In this document: piece by piece, positions 34,117 to 43,075 of the stretch
Layout: every line of letters starts with the position of its first letter
How positions within the stretch are numbered: position 1 is the stretch's first letter
Program-made: the position numbers and the translations under genes
DNA from: Mycobacterium adipatum
GTDB taxonomy: Bacteria; Actinomycetota; Actinomycetes; Mycobacteriales; Mycobacteriaceae
DNA length: 64,000 bases
Direction of reading: 5' to 3'
Assembly (NCBI RefSeq): GCF_001644575.1
Contig: NZ_CP015596.1
Coordinates: forward strand, 1,054,001 to 1,118,000
The notes under the pieces: generated by a model
Told to the model about the DNA's origin: nothing
The model's database searches: none
Seen by the model: only the letters and a program-made list of their open reading frames with translations

Positions 34117-36024
34117 ATGCAGCAGAAGCCGCCCACCGCCACCATCGCCGCCGCCAACCACGCCCACCGCGAGGACCTGCCGTTCACGGACACCCGGGAT
34201 TTCGAGGACGCCGACCGCGGCTTCCTGGGGGCGCTGCAGCCGGGTGTGGTGACCGCCGCGGACGGCCGCGTGGTGTGGGACAACGACTCCTACGGCTTCC
34301 TGGACGGCGAGGCACCCGACAGCGTGCACCCCAGTCTGTGGCGCCAGTCCCAGCTGTGCGCCAAGCAGGGGCTCTATGAGGTGGTCAGGGCGAGCGGAGC
34401 GACGGGTGACGATGCGCCGGGCATCTATCAGGTCCGCGGTCTGGACCTGTCCAATATCAGCTTCATCGAGGGTGACACCGGCATCATCGTCATCGACCCA
34501 CTGGTCTCCACCGAGACCGCGGCGGCGGCACTGGCGCTGTACCGGACCCACCGCGGAGACCGCCCCGTCGTCGCGGTGATCTACACCCACAGCCACGTCG
34601 ATCACTTCGGCGGCGTGCTCGGCGTGACATCCCAGGCCGAGGTCGATGCGGGCAAGGTGGCGATCATCGCCCCGGAGGGCTTCACCGAGCACGCCGTCCA
34701 GGAGAACGTGTACGCCGGAACCGCGATGGCCCGTCGCGCCTCCTACATGTACGGGGCGGTGCTGGCTCGCGGCGCGCAGGGGCAGGTCGGTTGTGGCCTG
34801 GGGCAGTACCCGTCACTCGGTGAGGTGGCGCTGATCGTGCCCACCGTGGACATCAAGCGGACCGGCGAGACCCATGTCGTCGACGGGGTCGATATCGAGT
34901 TCCAGATGGCGCCCGGTACGGAAGCTCCCGCCGAGATGCATTTCTACTTCCCGAAGTTCCGGGCGCTGTGCATGGCCGAGAACGCCACCCACAACCTGCA
35001 CAATCTGCTGACCCTGCGCGGTGCGCTGGTACGCGACCCGCACGGCTGGGCGGGCTACCTGACCGAGGCCATCGATACCTTCACCGATCGCACCGATGTG
35101 GTGTTCGCCTCGCACCATTGGCCGACCTGGGGACGGGATAACATCGTCGAATACCTTTCGCTGCAACGGGATCTGTATGCCTATCTGCACGATCAGACGC
35201 TGCGCCAGCTCAACCAGGGATTCACCGGGATCGAGATCGCCGAGAACTTCCAGATGCCGCCCGCGCTGGAGAAGGCCTGGCACACCCACGGCTACTACGG
35301 GTCGGTGAGCCACAACGTCAAGGCCGTCTACCAGCGTTACATGGGCTGGTTCGACGGCAACCCCGGCCGGCTGTGGCAGCACCCGCCGCAAGCACTCGGC
35401 CCGCGCTACGTCGCGGCGATCGGCGGTATCGACCGGGTGGTGGAACTCGCCAAGGACGCCTTCGATGACGGTGACTACCGTTGGGCGGCAACGCTGCTCG
35501 ACCATGCGATCTTCACCGACGAGAATCATCAGGGTGCCCGCGAGTTGTACGGCGACACCTTGGAGCAACTGGCCTACGGCGCGGAGAACGCGGTGTGGCG
35601 CAACTTCTTCCTGTCCGGGGCCACCGAACTGCGGGACGGCAGTTTCGGCACCCCGACCCAGACGACCTCCCCGTCGCTGATGAGCCAGCTGACGCCGGAG
35701 CAGATCTTCGACACGCTGGCGATCAACATCAACGGTCCCCGCGCGTGGGATCTGGACCTGACGATCGACGTGCGCTTCGTCGACACCGCGACCGACTACC
35801 GGCTGACATTGCGCAACGGCGTGCTGGTGCACCGCAAGATCGCGAACCCGGCGAGCGAAGCGACGGCCACCGTCACGTTCGCGTCCAAGCTGCGGCTGTT
35901 GGCGTTCGCCGCCGGTGACCGCGACTCGCCGGGCGTGCAGTTCACCGGTGACGCCGCGGCCCTGCCCACGCTGCTCGGTGTGGTGGACCGGCCCGACCCC
36001 GGGTTCGCGATCATCACGCCGTAG
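34117..36024 (+). CDS. Alkyl sulfatase of the metallo-beta-lactamase fold (Rv3762c-like)
   Basis: The 635-residue protein has the Zn-binding THSHVDHFGG motif near residue 163, further metal ligands downstream (FASHHWP region), an all-helical dimerisation region, and a C-terminal SCP2-like domain starting near 505 (LTPEQIFDTLAININGP). This is the layout of SdsA1-type enzymes, which hydrolyse primary alkyl sulfates such as dodecyl sulfate. No signal peptide is seen. Start alternatives are ATG 34099 and TTG 34075; ATG 34117 has AGGG upstream and gives the usual length. Confidence 0.9.
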   Translation: MQQKPPTATIAAANHAHREDLPFTDTRDFEDADRGFLGALQPGVVTAADGRVVWDNDSYGFLDGEAPDSVHPSLWRQSQLCAKQGLYEVVRASGATGDDAPGIYQVRGLDLSNISFIEGDTGIIVIDPLVSTETAAAALALYRTHRGDRPVVAVIYTHSHVDHFGGVLGVTSQAEVDAGKVAIIAPEGFTEHAVQENVYAGTAMARRASYMYGAVLARGAQGQVGCGLGQYPSLGEVALIVPTVDIKRTGETHVVDGVDIEFQMAPGTEAPAEMHFYFPKFRALCMAENATHNLHNLLTLRGALVRDPHGWAGYLTEAIDTFTDRTDVVFASHHWPTWGRDNIVEYLSLQRDLYAYLHDQTLRQLNQGFTGIEIAENFQMPPALEKAWHTHGYYGSVSHNVKAVYQRYMGWFDGNPGRLWQHPPQALGPRYVAAIGGIDRVVELAKDAFDDGDYRWAATLLDHAIFTDENHQGARELYGDTLEQLAYGAENAVWRNFFLSGATELRDGSFGTPTQTTSPSLMSQLTPEQIFDTLAININGPRAWDLDLTIDVRFVDTATDYRLTLRNGVLVHRKIANPASEATATVTFASKLRLLAFAAGDRDSPGVQFTGDAAALPTLLGVVDRPDPGFAIITP

Positions 36025-36042
36025 TGGGGCCGGCGGAGCGAA

Positions 36043-36804
36043 CTACGGCATGCCGCCGTCGACGCGCAGAATCGAACCGCTGGTGTAGCTCGACGCATCT
36101 GATGCCAGAAACAGTGCGGCGCCGATGATCTCGGGAGGATTGCCGAGTCGCTTCAGTGCGAAGTGCCGCGCTCCGGCCTGGGTCGCTTCGAGGTCCCAGG
36201 CGTCACTGATATCGGTCAGGAAGGGCCCGGGCATCAGGGTGTTGACCCGCACCGTCGGTCCGTAGGCAAGGGCGAACCCCTCGGTCAGTGCATTGAGCCC
36301 GGCCTTGGAGGCCGCGTAGGGCAGGAAAGCCGGATCGGGTTTGCGAGAGCCGCTGGTGCTGACGTTGATGATCGAACCGCCACCGTCGGCGACCATGCGT
36401 TCCCCGACCAACGCCGAGAGCCGAAACGGGCCCTTGAAATTCAGGTTCATCACCGAGTCGAACAACTTCTCCGACACCGACGTCAGCGAGTCGTACAGCG
36501 GTGACATGCCGGCGTTGTTGACCAGGACGTCGACCTTGCCGAACCGGTCGTACGCCGCGTCGACCAGCCCGTCGAGCTGATCCCACCGCCCGACGTGCAC
36601 CTGGTAGGGAAAGGCGGCGCGGCCGGTGGCCGCGGTGATCTGTTCGGCGGTGGCCACGCACGTCTCGTAGTTACGGCTGGCGATGACCACGTCGGCGCCG
36701 CATGCGGCCATCGCGAAGGCCATCTCACGGCCCAGCCCTCGACTGCCGCCGGTGATCAGCGCCACCCGCCCGGTCAGGTCGAACAGTCTGTCGGCGTAAC
36801 CCAT
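36043..36804 (-). CDS. Short-chain dehydrogenase/reductase
   Basis: A classical SDR of 253 residues: the TGGSRGLG cofactor loop at residues 17-24, NNAGMSPLY near 90, the catalytic serine in IINVSTSGS, YAASK and a final VDGGMP. The basic residues after the glycine motif suggest NADP(H), but the substrate is unknown. The ATG at 36804 has a GAGGAGG Shine-Dalgarno sequence, better than the ATG at 36831. It is divergent from the histidine phosphatase gene. Confidence 0.88.
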   Translation of the reverse strand: MGYADRLFDLTGRVALITGGSRGLGREMAFAMAACGADVVIASRNYETCVATAEQITAATGRAAFPYQVHVGRWDQLDGLVDAAYDRFGKVDVLVNNAGMSPLYDSLTSVSEKLFDSVMNLNFKGPFRLSALVGERMVADGGGSIINVSTSGSRKPDPAFLPYAASKAGLNALTEGFALAYGPTVRVNTLMPGPFLTDISDAWDLEATQAGARHFALKRLGNPPEIIGAALFLASDASSYTSGSILRVDGGMP

Positions 36805-36830
36805 GTCCGGTCCTCCTCGGTGTGCCGCCA

Positions 36831-36836
36831 TATGGT
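36831..36836 (+). promoter_or_regulatory. Putative -10 element (TATGGT) of the histidine phosphatase gene
   Basis: TATGGT ends 6 nt before the GTG at 36843 and supports that start over the in-frame ATG at 36822. It is part of the self-complementary CCATATGG. Confidence 0.5.
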
Positions 36837-36842
36837 GTCACG

Positions 36843-37451
36843 GTGCAGCTTCTTCTGGTCCGACACGCGTTGCCGTTACGGAGCGAGCCCGGTGAGGGGT
36901 CCGATCCGCACCTGTCCGAGCAGGGATTGGCGCAAGCCGCCCGGCTGCCCGACGCGCTGTCCCGTTTCTCGATCACCCGACTGGTGAGCAGCCCGCAGCG
37001 CCGCGCCATTCAGACCGCGGGCCCCCTGGCCGACAAGCTCGGCCTGGAGGTCGGCGTCGACGAACGCCTCGCCGAGTACGACCGCGACCTCGGTCACTAC
37101 ATCCCGATCGAGCAGATCGCCAAGGAGAACCCGCAGGAGCTGGCTCGGCTGATCTCGGGGCGGCTGCCCAGCACGGTGGACGAGACGGCGTTCCGGGATC
37201 GGGTGGTCGCCGCCGTGGGCGACCTGGCCACCGTCACCCCCCACGAGGAGACCGTCGCGGTGTTCAGCCACGGCGGTGTCATCAACGTGCTGCTGCACCA
37301 CATCCTGGGCACCGAGCGGTTGTTGTCCTTCCATGTCGATTACGCCTCGGTGACCCGGCTGCTGGTCTCACGCAGCGGCAAGCTGTCCGTCGCGGCGGTC
37401 AACGGCACCGAACACGTATGGGATCTGCTACCGAGAAACACGCAATGGTAG
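36843..37451 (+). CDS. Histidine phosphatase-family protein (phosphoglycerate mutase-like)
   Basis: The 202-residue protein has the catalytic LLLVRHALP (phospho-accepting histidine at residue 8), SSPQRRAIQTA near 49-59 and the second histidine in VFSHGGVINVLL. This is the branch-1 histidine phosphatase fold. The specific substrate is unknown. GTG 36843 places the RHG-like motif at the N-terminus as usual. The next gene starts nine bases after its stop. Confidence 0.86.
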   Translation: MQLLLVRHALPLRSEPGEGSDPHLSEQGLAQAARLPDALSRFSITRLVSSPQRRAIQTAGPLADKLGLEVGVDERLAEYDRDLGHYIPIEQIAKENPQELARLISGRLPSTVDETAFRDRVVAAVGDLATVTPHEETVAVFSHGGVINVLLHHILGTERLLSFHVDYASVTRLLVSRSGKLSVAAVNGTEHVWDLLPRNTQW

Positions 37452-37460
37452 AAAAGCCCG

Positions 37461-38474
37461 GTGAACTCTCTGGCCGGACTTGATCTCGACGCCCTGGACG
37501 CCCACCTACGCGCCGAGGGCATCGCCCGCACCGGTGAACTGCGCGCCGAGCTGATCTCCGGTGGCCGCTCCAACCTGACCTTCCGGGTGTTCGACGACGC
37601 GTCCACATGGGTGCTGCGCCGCCCGCCGCTGCACGGGCTGACCCCGTCGGCGCACGACATGGCCCGTGAGTACACGGTGGTCGCGGCACTGGCCGACACC
37701 GCGGTGCCGGTGGCCCGCGCGGTCACCATGCGCAACGACGACTCCGTGCTCGGAGCGCCGTTCCAGATGGTCGAGAACGTCGAGGGCCGCGTGGTTCGCA
37801 GCGCCGACGAGCTGGCCGAACTCGGCACCGCGGCGGTCATCGAGGCGTGTGCCGACGCCCTGATCAAGGTATTGGCCGACCTGCACGCCGTCGATCCGCA
37901 GGCGGTCGGGCTCGGCGATTTCGGCAGGGCGGACGGCTACCTGGAGCGTCAGGTACGCCGCTGGGGTTCGCAGTGGGATCACGTGCGGCTGCCCGAGGAT
38001 TCCCGCGATGCCGATATCACGCGGCTGCATTCGGCTCTGGCGGAACGGATTCCGGTAAGCCCGCGGGCCTCGATCGTGCACGGCGACTACCGCATCGACA
38101 ACACCATCCTGGACACCGACGACCCGACGATGGTGCGCGCGGTGCTGGACTGGGAACTGTCCACTCTCGGTGACCCGCTCTCGGATGCGGCGCTGATGTG
38201 TGTCTACCGCGACCCGAACTTCGACGATGTGCTCGGTATGCGGGCGGCCTGGACATCCGAGCTGCTGCCGCCGGCCGATGACCTGGCACAGCGGTATGCG
38301 GTGGCCAGTGGCCAGGAGCTGCAGAACTGGGACTTCTACATGGCGTTGGCCTATTTCAAGCTGGCCATCATCGCCGCCGGGATCGATTTCCGCGCCCGCG
38401 AGGGTGGCGAGGCGTCCGCGGCGGTCGGTGAGGCCGTGGCCCCGTTGATCGCCGAGGGACTCAAGCTCGTCTAG
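37461..38474 (+). CDS. Phosphotransferase-fold protein (Rv3761c/FadE36-like)
   Basis: Orthologues are often labelled FadE36, but the sequence is not an acyl-CoA dehydrogenase. It is an APH/kinase-fold protein of 337 residues: SGGRSNLTFRV near residue 34 for nucleotide binding, HGDYRIDNT near 211, and LDWELSTLGDPLSDAA near 231. The same family includes the N-terminal domain of ACAD10/11, which phosphorylates hydroxyacyl-CoA, so a CoA-ester kinase role is a reasonable guess. It starts with GTG nine bases after the histidine phosphatase gene. Its stop overlaps that of the convergent LapA-like gene (CTAG at 38471-38474). Confidence 0.85.
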   Translation: MNSLAGLDLDALDAHLRAEGIARTGELRAELISGGRSNLTFRVFDDASTWVLRRPPLHGLTPSAHDMAREYTVVAALADTAVPVARAVTMRNDDSVLGAPFQMVENVEGRVVRSADELAELGTAAVIEACADALIKVLADLHAVDPQAVGLGDFGRADGYLERQVRRWGSQWDHVRLPEDSRDADITRLHSALAERIPVSPRASIVHGDYRIDNTILDTDDPTMVRAVLDWELSTLGDPLSDAALMCVYRDPNFDDVLGMRAAWTSELLPPADDLAQRYAVASGQELQNWDFYMALAYFKLAIIAAGIDFRAREGGEASAAVGEAVAPLIAEGLKLV

Positions 38475-38830
38475 ACGGCGCGCCGCGCCGCCTTCAGGTT
38501 CTTGCGCGCCGCGATGCGCAGCTGGACGATGCGGGCCGCGCCGACGAGCACCGTGAGCAGACCCCCGCCGACCGCGGCCAGCAGCAGCGCCACGCCCAGC
38601 GGCAGCGTCCAGTTCCAGCCGAGGAAGTGGAAGGTGCCGGCGTCGGTGTTCTGGGCGATGAAGATCAGCAACACGATCAGGATCAGGAATCCGATGATCA
38701 GTGACGACCACAGCGCGGCGGCCCTGGTGAACTTGACCGCGTCCTCCGGCGGGGGCGGCGGCTCCGCGCCACCGTGTGGTTCGAAAGGCTGCTCCGGCTC
38801 GGCCGGCAGCGCGTAGGGGTCGGTCGTCAT
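38471..38830 (-). CDS. LapA-domain (DUF1049) membrane protein, Rv3760-like
   Basis: The 119-residue protein has a proline-rich cytoplasmic N-terminus, two membrane helices (about residues 38-60 and 75-98) and a basic C-terminal tail (IAARKNLKAARRA). This is the small lipopolysaccharide-assembly-A-like layout found widely outside Gram-negatives, where its role is unknown. ATG 38830 follows a CAAGAT hexamer by six bases. It ends on a stop codon shared in opposite sense with the neighbouring kinase-fold gene. Confidence 0.8.
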   Translation of the reverse strand: MTTDPYALPAEPEQPFEPHGGAEPPPPPEDAVKFTRAAALWSSLIIGFLILIVLLIFIAQNTDAGTFHFLGWNWTLPLGVALLLAAVGGGLLTVLVGAARIVQLRIAARKNLKAARRAV

Positions 38831-38961
38831 GGTCTCATCTTGCCCGTTCGGGCGGGATTGCAAACCATCTCACGCTGAGTTAAAGCCCGGCATGTCGCTG
38901 CGGCGCCCGTTACTGTCGAGCAACTGGCACGCGTCACACAGCATCGGGCCGAGGGGACGGT

Positions 38962-39903
38962 ATGCGCTGCATCAAGACTCTGGTGATCGCCTGTACCGCC
39001 GCGCTGGCGGTGCTGAGCGCGGGTTGTGGAAGTTCCAACCCGCTCGGTGGGGGAGAGATATCGGGTGACCTGAAATCGATCACCGTCGGCTCGGCGGACT
39101 TCACCGAGTCCAAGATCATCGCTGAACTCTATGCCCAGGCGCTGGAGGCCAACGGCTTCACCATCAAACGACAGTTCGGCATCGGCAGCCGGGAGACCTA
39201 TATCCCTGCGGTGCAGGACCATTCCATCGACCTGATCCCCGAGTACACCGGGAATCTGCTGCAGTATTTCGACCCGCAGGCGACCGCGACCACCTCCGAT
39301 GCCGTGCTGCTGGCGTTGCTGAAGGCGCTGCCGGGTGACCTGTCGATCCTGTATCCCTCGCCTGCCGAGGACAAAGACACCCTGGCGGTATCCGAGGCGA
39401 CCGCGCGGGAGTGGAACCTGACGTCCATCGCCGATCTGGCGGCGCGCTCGCCGGAGGTGAAAATCGGTGCGCCATCGGAATTTCAGACCAGGCAGACCGG
39501 TCTGGTGGGCCTGAAGGAAAAGTACGGCCTGGACATCGCGCCGGCGAACTTCGTCTCGATCAGTGACGGAGGTGGTCCAGCGACCGTGCAGGCGTTGACC
39601 GGTGGCACCGTCACCGCCGCCAATATCTTCAGCACATCGCCGGCCATCGAGAAGAACAATCTGGTGGTTCTCGAAGATCCCGAGAATGCGTTCCTGGCCG
39701 CGAACGTGGTGCCGCTGGTCGCATCGCAGAAGATGTCGGACGAGCTCAAGTCCGTTCTGGATGCCGTCAGCGCCAAGCTGACCACCGAGGCGCTGATCCA
39801 GCTGAACACCTCGGTCGAGGGCAATGACGGTGTGGACCCCGACGAGGCGGCCGCACAGTGGATCACGGACAACGGTTTCGACCAACCACTGCCGGGTAAG
39901 TGA
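38962..39903 (+). CDS. proX: Osmoprotectant ABC transporter substrate-binding lipoprotein ProX
   Basis: The 313-residue protein has a lipoprotein signal with lipobox LSAGC (Cys at residue 22) and an OpuAC-type domain beginning ITVGSADFTESKIIAELYAQ. The block IDLIPEYTGNLLQYF is typical of OpuC/ProX proteins that bind quaternary amines such as glycine betaine or choline. GAGGGG precedes the ATG. It leads the proXVWZ operon, seven bases before proV. Confidence 0.92.
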   Translation: MRCIKTLVIACTAALAVLSAGCGSSNPLGGGEISGDLKSITVGSADFTESKIIAELYAQALEANGFTIKRQFGIGSRETYIPAVQDHSIDLIPEYTGNLLQYFDPQATATTSDAVLLALLKALPGDLSILYPSPAEDKDTLAVSEATAREWNLTSIADLAARSPEVKIGAPSEFQTRQTGLVGLKEKYGLDIAPANFVSISDGGGPATVQALTGGTVTAANIFSTSPAIEKNNLVVLEDPENAFLAANVVPLVASQKMSDELKSVLDAVSAKLTTEALIQLNTSVEGNDGVDPDEAAAQWITDNGFDQPLPGK

Positions 39904-39910
39904 GAGCGCG

Positions 39911-41032
39911 ATGATCACCTTCACGAACGTCACCAAGAAGTACCCGGATGGCACCGTCGCCGTCGATGACCTCACGCTCGAGGTACCCGAGGGCACGCTG
40001 GCGGCGTTCGTCGGGCCGTCGGGCTGCGGTAAGACGACCTCGATGCGGATGATCAACCGGATGATCGAGCCGACCTCGGGCACCCTCACCGTCAACGGCG
40101 AGGACGTGACCCAGGTCGACCCGGTCAAACTGCGGCTCGGTATCGGCTATGTGATCCAGAGCGCCGGACTGATGCCGCATCAGCGGGTCGTCGACAACGT
40201 CGCCACGGTGCCGGTGCTCAAGGGGGAGTCGCGGCGCAGCGCGCGCAAGGCCGCCCTCGAGGTGCTCGAGCGCGTCGGCCTGGATCCCAAACTGGCGCAA
40301 CGTTATCCGTCTCAGCTTTCCGGCGGTCAGCAGCAGCGGGTGGGGGTGGCCCGCGCGCTGGCCGCCGACCCGCCGATCCTGCTGATGGACGAGCCGTTCA
40401 GCGCGGTGGACCCGGTGGTGCGTGAGGAGCTGCAGGCCGAGATCCTGCGGCTGCAAAGCGAACTGCGCAAGACCATCGTCTTCGTCACCCACGATATCGA
40501 CGAGGCGGTCAAGCTGGGGGACAAGGTCGCTGTGTTCGGGAGGGGCGGGGTGTTGCAGCAGTACGCCGAGCCGGCCTTCGTGTTGTCCAACCCGGCCAAC
40601 GAACTGGTGTCCGGGTTCGTCGGCGCCGACCGCGGCTATCGCGGACTGCAGTTCTTCGACGCGACCGGGCTGCCGCTGCACGATATCCGCACCGTCGCCG
40701 AGGACGATATCGACCGGCTGGAGCTGGCGCCCGGCGAGTGGGCGCTGGTGATCCGCGGTGAGGGTGACGGCGCGGGCAAACCGTTCGCCTGGATCAATGT
40801 CGAGGGGGTGCAGGTGCATCGCAATGGAAGTGCGTTGTACGACAGCACTATCGGCGGTGGATCCTTCTTCCGGCCCGGCGGCTCGCTGCGGCTGGCGTTG
40901 GACGCGGCGCTGTCCTCGCCGTCCGGCCTCGGGGTGGCCGTCGACGAGGACGGCGGCCTGCTGGGTGGCGTGCAGGCCGATGACGTGCTCGCGGCGCTGA
41001 AACAACAGCGCCAGGTCCCGAAGGTCGGGTAG
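39911..41032 (+). CDS. proV: Osmoprotectant ABC transporter ATPase ProV
   Basis: The 373-residue ATPase has Walker A GPSGCGKTT near residue 36, the signature LSGGQQQRVGVARAL near 135-149, Walker B LLMDEPFSAVD and the switch histidine in FVTHDIDEA. The region after about residue 245 resembles the degenerate tandem CBS domains that sense ionic strength in OpuA-type systems. ATG 39911 lies seven bases after the proX stop. It energises ProW and ProZ. Confidence 0.92.
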   Translation: MITFTNVTKKYPDGTVAVDDLTLEVPEGTLAAFVGPSGCGKTTSMRMINRMIEPTSGTLTVNGEDVTQVDPVKLRLGIGYVIQSAGLMPHQRVVDNVATVPVLKGESRRSARKAALEVLERVGLDPKLAQRYPSQLSGGQQQRVGVARALAADPPILLMDEPFSAVDPVVREELQAEILRLQSELRKTIVFVTHDIDEAVKLGDKVAVFGRGGVLQQYAEPAFVLSNPANELVSGFVGADRGYRGLQFFDATGLPLHDIRTVAEDDIDRLELAPGEWALVIRGEGDGAGKPFAWINVEGVQVHRNGSALYDSTIGGGSFFRPGGSLRLALDAALSSPSGLGVAVDEDGGLLGGVQADDVLAALKQQRQVPKVG

Positions 41033-41035
41033 GCC

Positions 41036-41692
41036 TTGAACTATCTGCTGACCCACCTCGACGACGCCTGGTCGCTGGCGCTGATCCATCTGCGGCTGTC
41101 GCTGGTGCCGATCGTGCTGGGATTGCTCATCGCGGTACCGATCGGGGCCGCGGTGCAGCGCACCACCCTGACGCGGCGCGCCGTCACCGTGCTCGCCAGC
41201 ATCATCTTCACCATTCCGTCGCTGGCGTTGTTCGTGGTGCTGCCGTTGGTCATCCCGACCCGCATCCTCGACGAGGCGAACGTCATCGTCGCCCTCACCC
41301 TGTACACCACCGCACTGCTGGTGCGCGCCGTGCCCGAGGCGCTGGACGCTGTCCCGCCGGACGTGCTCGACGCGGCCACCGCGGTGGGCTACCGGCCGCT
41401 CACCCGGATCGTCAAAGTCGAACTGCCACTTGCTATCCCCGTGCTCATCGCGAGCCTTCGGGTGGTCGCGGTGACCAATATCTCGATGGTGTCGGTCGGT
41501 TCGGTGATCGGCATCGGTGGCCTGGGTACCTGGTTCACCGAGGGCTACCAGGCCAACAAGAGCGGCCAGATCATCGCCGGCATCATCGCGATCTTCGTGC
41601 TGGCGGTGGTGATCGACACGCTGATCCTGCTGGCGGGTAAGGCGCTGACCCCCTGGGACAGCGGCGCTCGGGCCAAGGCGGGTGCGCGATGA
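41036..41692 (+). CDS. proW: Osmoprotectant ABC transporter permease ProW
   Basis: The 218-residue permease has five to six membrane segments and the coupling-loop pattern EALDAVPPDVLDAATAVGYRPL, which contacts the ATPase. It starts with TTG at 41036, three bases after the proV stop, and no better start lies nearby. Its stop overlaps the proZ start (ATGA). Confidence 0.9.
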   Translation: MNYLLTHLDDAWSLALIHLRLSLVPIVLGLLIAVPIGAAVQRTTLTRRAVTVLASIIFTIPSLALFVVLPLVIPTRILDEANVIVALTLYTTALLVRAVPEALDAVPPDVLDAATAVGYRPLTRIVKVELPLAIPVLIASLRVVAVTNISMVSVGSVIGIGGLGTWFTEGYQANKSGQIIAGIIAIFVLAVVIDTLILLAGKALTPWDSGARAKAGAR

Positions 41693-42462
41693 ACTTCCTG
41701 CAGGAAGCGCTGTCCTACATCGTCACCGCGGCGAACTGGTCCGGGCCGGCCGGTCTCGGCATCCGGATCGCCGAACACCTGCAGTACACCGCGATCGCGG
41801 TCGTGTGCTCGGCGTTGATCGCCATCCCGGTCGGACTCGTCATCGGGCACACCGGCCGGGGCACCTTCGCGGTGGTCACGGCCGTCAACGGACTGCGGGC
41901 GCTGCCCACCCTCGGGGTGCTGCTGCTCGGCGTGCTGCTGTGGGGGCTGGGTCTGATCCCACCGACGGTCGCGCTGATGCTGCTGGGAATTCCACCGCTG
42001 CTGGCCGGTACCTATTCGGGCATCGCGAACGTCGACCGCGCCGTCGTCGACGCGGCCCGGGCGATGGGCATGACCGAGCGGCAGGTGCTGCTGCGGGTCG
42101 AGGTACCCAACGCGCTCCCGCTGATCCTCGGTGGCCTGCGCACCGCGACCCTGCAGATCGTGGCCACCGCCACCGTCGCCGCCTATGCCAGCCTGGGCGG
42201 GCTGGGGCGCTACCTGATCGACGGCATCAAGGTCCGCGAGTTCTATCTGGCGCTGGTCGGTGCGCTGATGGTGACCGCGCTCGCCCTCGTCCTCGACGCG
42301 GCGCTGGCCCTGGTGGTGTGGCTGTCCCAACCGGGTGGCGACCGTTTCGGTGGACGGGCGCACCGGTTACCGCAGCCACTGCTCGATGACGAAGTGGTAC
42401 TCGAATCCCCCAACGCGGCTACGAAGCCCGGCGACGTTCGCATACGGTATGAGGGTGACTGA
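41689..42462 (+). CDS. proZ: Osmoprotectant ABC transporter permease ProZ
   Basis: The 257-residue second permease has a coupling loop NVDRAVVDAARAMGMTERQVL near residue 110 and five to six membrane segments. A hydrophilic tail of about 40 residues follows the last helix, longer than in ProW. It overlaps proW by four bases and the start of the next gene by about eight. The two permeases form the heterodimeric channel of the uptake system. Confidence 0.9.
   Translation: MNFLQEALSYIVTAANWSGPAGLGIRIAEHLQYTAIAVVCSALIAIPVGLVIGHTGRGTFAVVTAVNGLRALPTLGVLLLGVLLWGLGLIPPTVALMLLGIPPLLAGTYSGIANVDRAVVDAARAMGMTERQVLLRVEVPNALPLILGGLRTATLQIVATATVAAYASLGGLGRYLIDGIKVREFYLALVGALMVTALALVLDAALALVVWLSQPGGDRFGGRAHRLPQPLLDDEVVLESPNAATKPGDVRIRYEGD
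42443..42448 (+). promoter_or_regulatory. Putative -10 element (TACGGT) inside the 3' end of proZ
   Basis: TACGGT ends 6 nt before the GTG at 42455. It implies an internal promoter for the Rv3755c-like gene and favours that start over the ATG at 42449. Confidence 0.5.
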
Positions 42463-43075
42463 ACCAGCCCCACAACCAGGCACGGGAGCCGCGATCGACG
42501 CTGGCGGCTCCTGGCCGGCGATCCTGACCTGGCGCGCGCACGATGTGCCCCGGATGGAGTCGGTGCGCGTGCAGCTCTCGGGCAACCGCATCAAGGCCTA
42601 CGGCCGCATCGTCTCGGCCGCGACGTCCTCGGATCCCGCGTTCAGTGCGTCCTATGACCTGGTCACCGATGAGACGGGGGCGACCAAGCGGTTGTCGCTG
42701 ACCATGACGCTCGCCGAACGCGAACGACAGCTGTCCATCGCTCGTGACGAAGAGGGCATGTGGCTGGTGCGCGATCACCAGAACCAGACCACCCGGGCCG
42801 CATTCGACGGGGCACTGGATGTGGACGTCGTCTTCAGCCCGTTCTTCAATGCACTGCCGATTCGCCGCACCGGGCTCCACCAGCGGACGGACTCCCTGCA
42901 ACTGCCCGTGGTCTATGTGCGGCTGCCCGAACTGAGCGTGCGGCTGGAGACGATCAGCTACAGCAGCGCCGGCGCGAACGGGATCGAGCTGAAGTCCCCG
43001 GTCGCCGAGACCACCATCACCGTCGACGACGACGGCTTCATCCTCGACTATCCCGGACTGGCAACGCGGATCTGA
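42455..43075 (+). CDS. Putative glycolipid-binding family protein (Rv3755c-like)
   Basis: The 206-residue protein matches the glycolipid-binding (PF06475-like) pattern: [15 protein letters not shown] near the N-terminus, repeated beta strands, [17 protein letters not shown] near 125, and a C-terminal [17 protein letters not shown]. The family fold binds lipids, but the biological ligand is unknown. No signal peptide is present. Its 3' end overlaps the convergent tyrA gene by 38 bases. Confidence 0.78.
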   Translation: MTEPAPQPGTGAAIDAGGSWPAILTWRAHDVPRMESVRVQLSGNRIKAYGRIVSAATSSDPAFSASYDLVTDETGATKRLSLTMTLAERERQLSIARDEEGMWLVRDHQNQTTRAAFDGALDVDVVFSPFFNALPIRRTGLHQRTDSLQLPVVYVRLPELSVRLETISYSSAGANGIELKSPVAETTITVDDDGFILDYPGLATRI

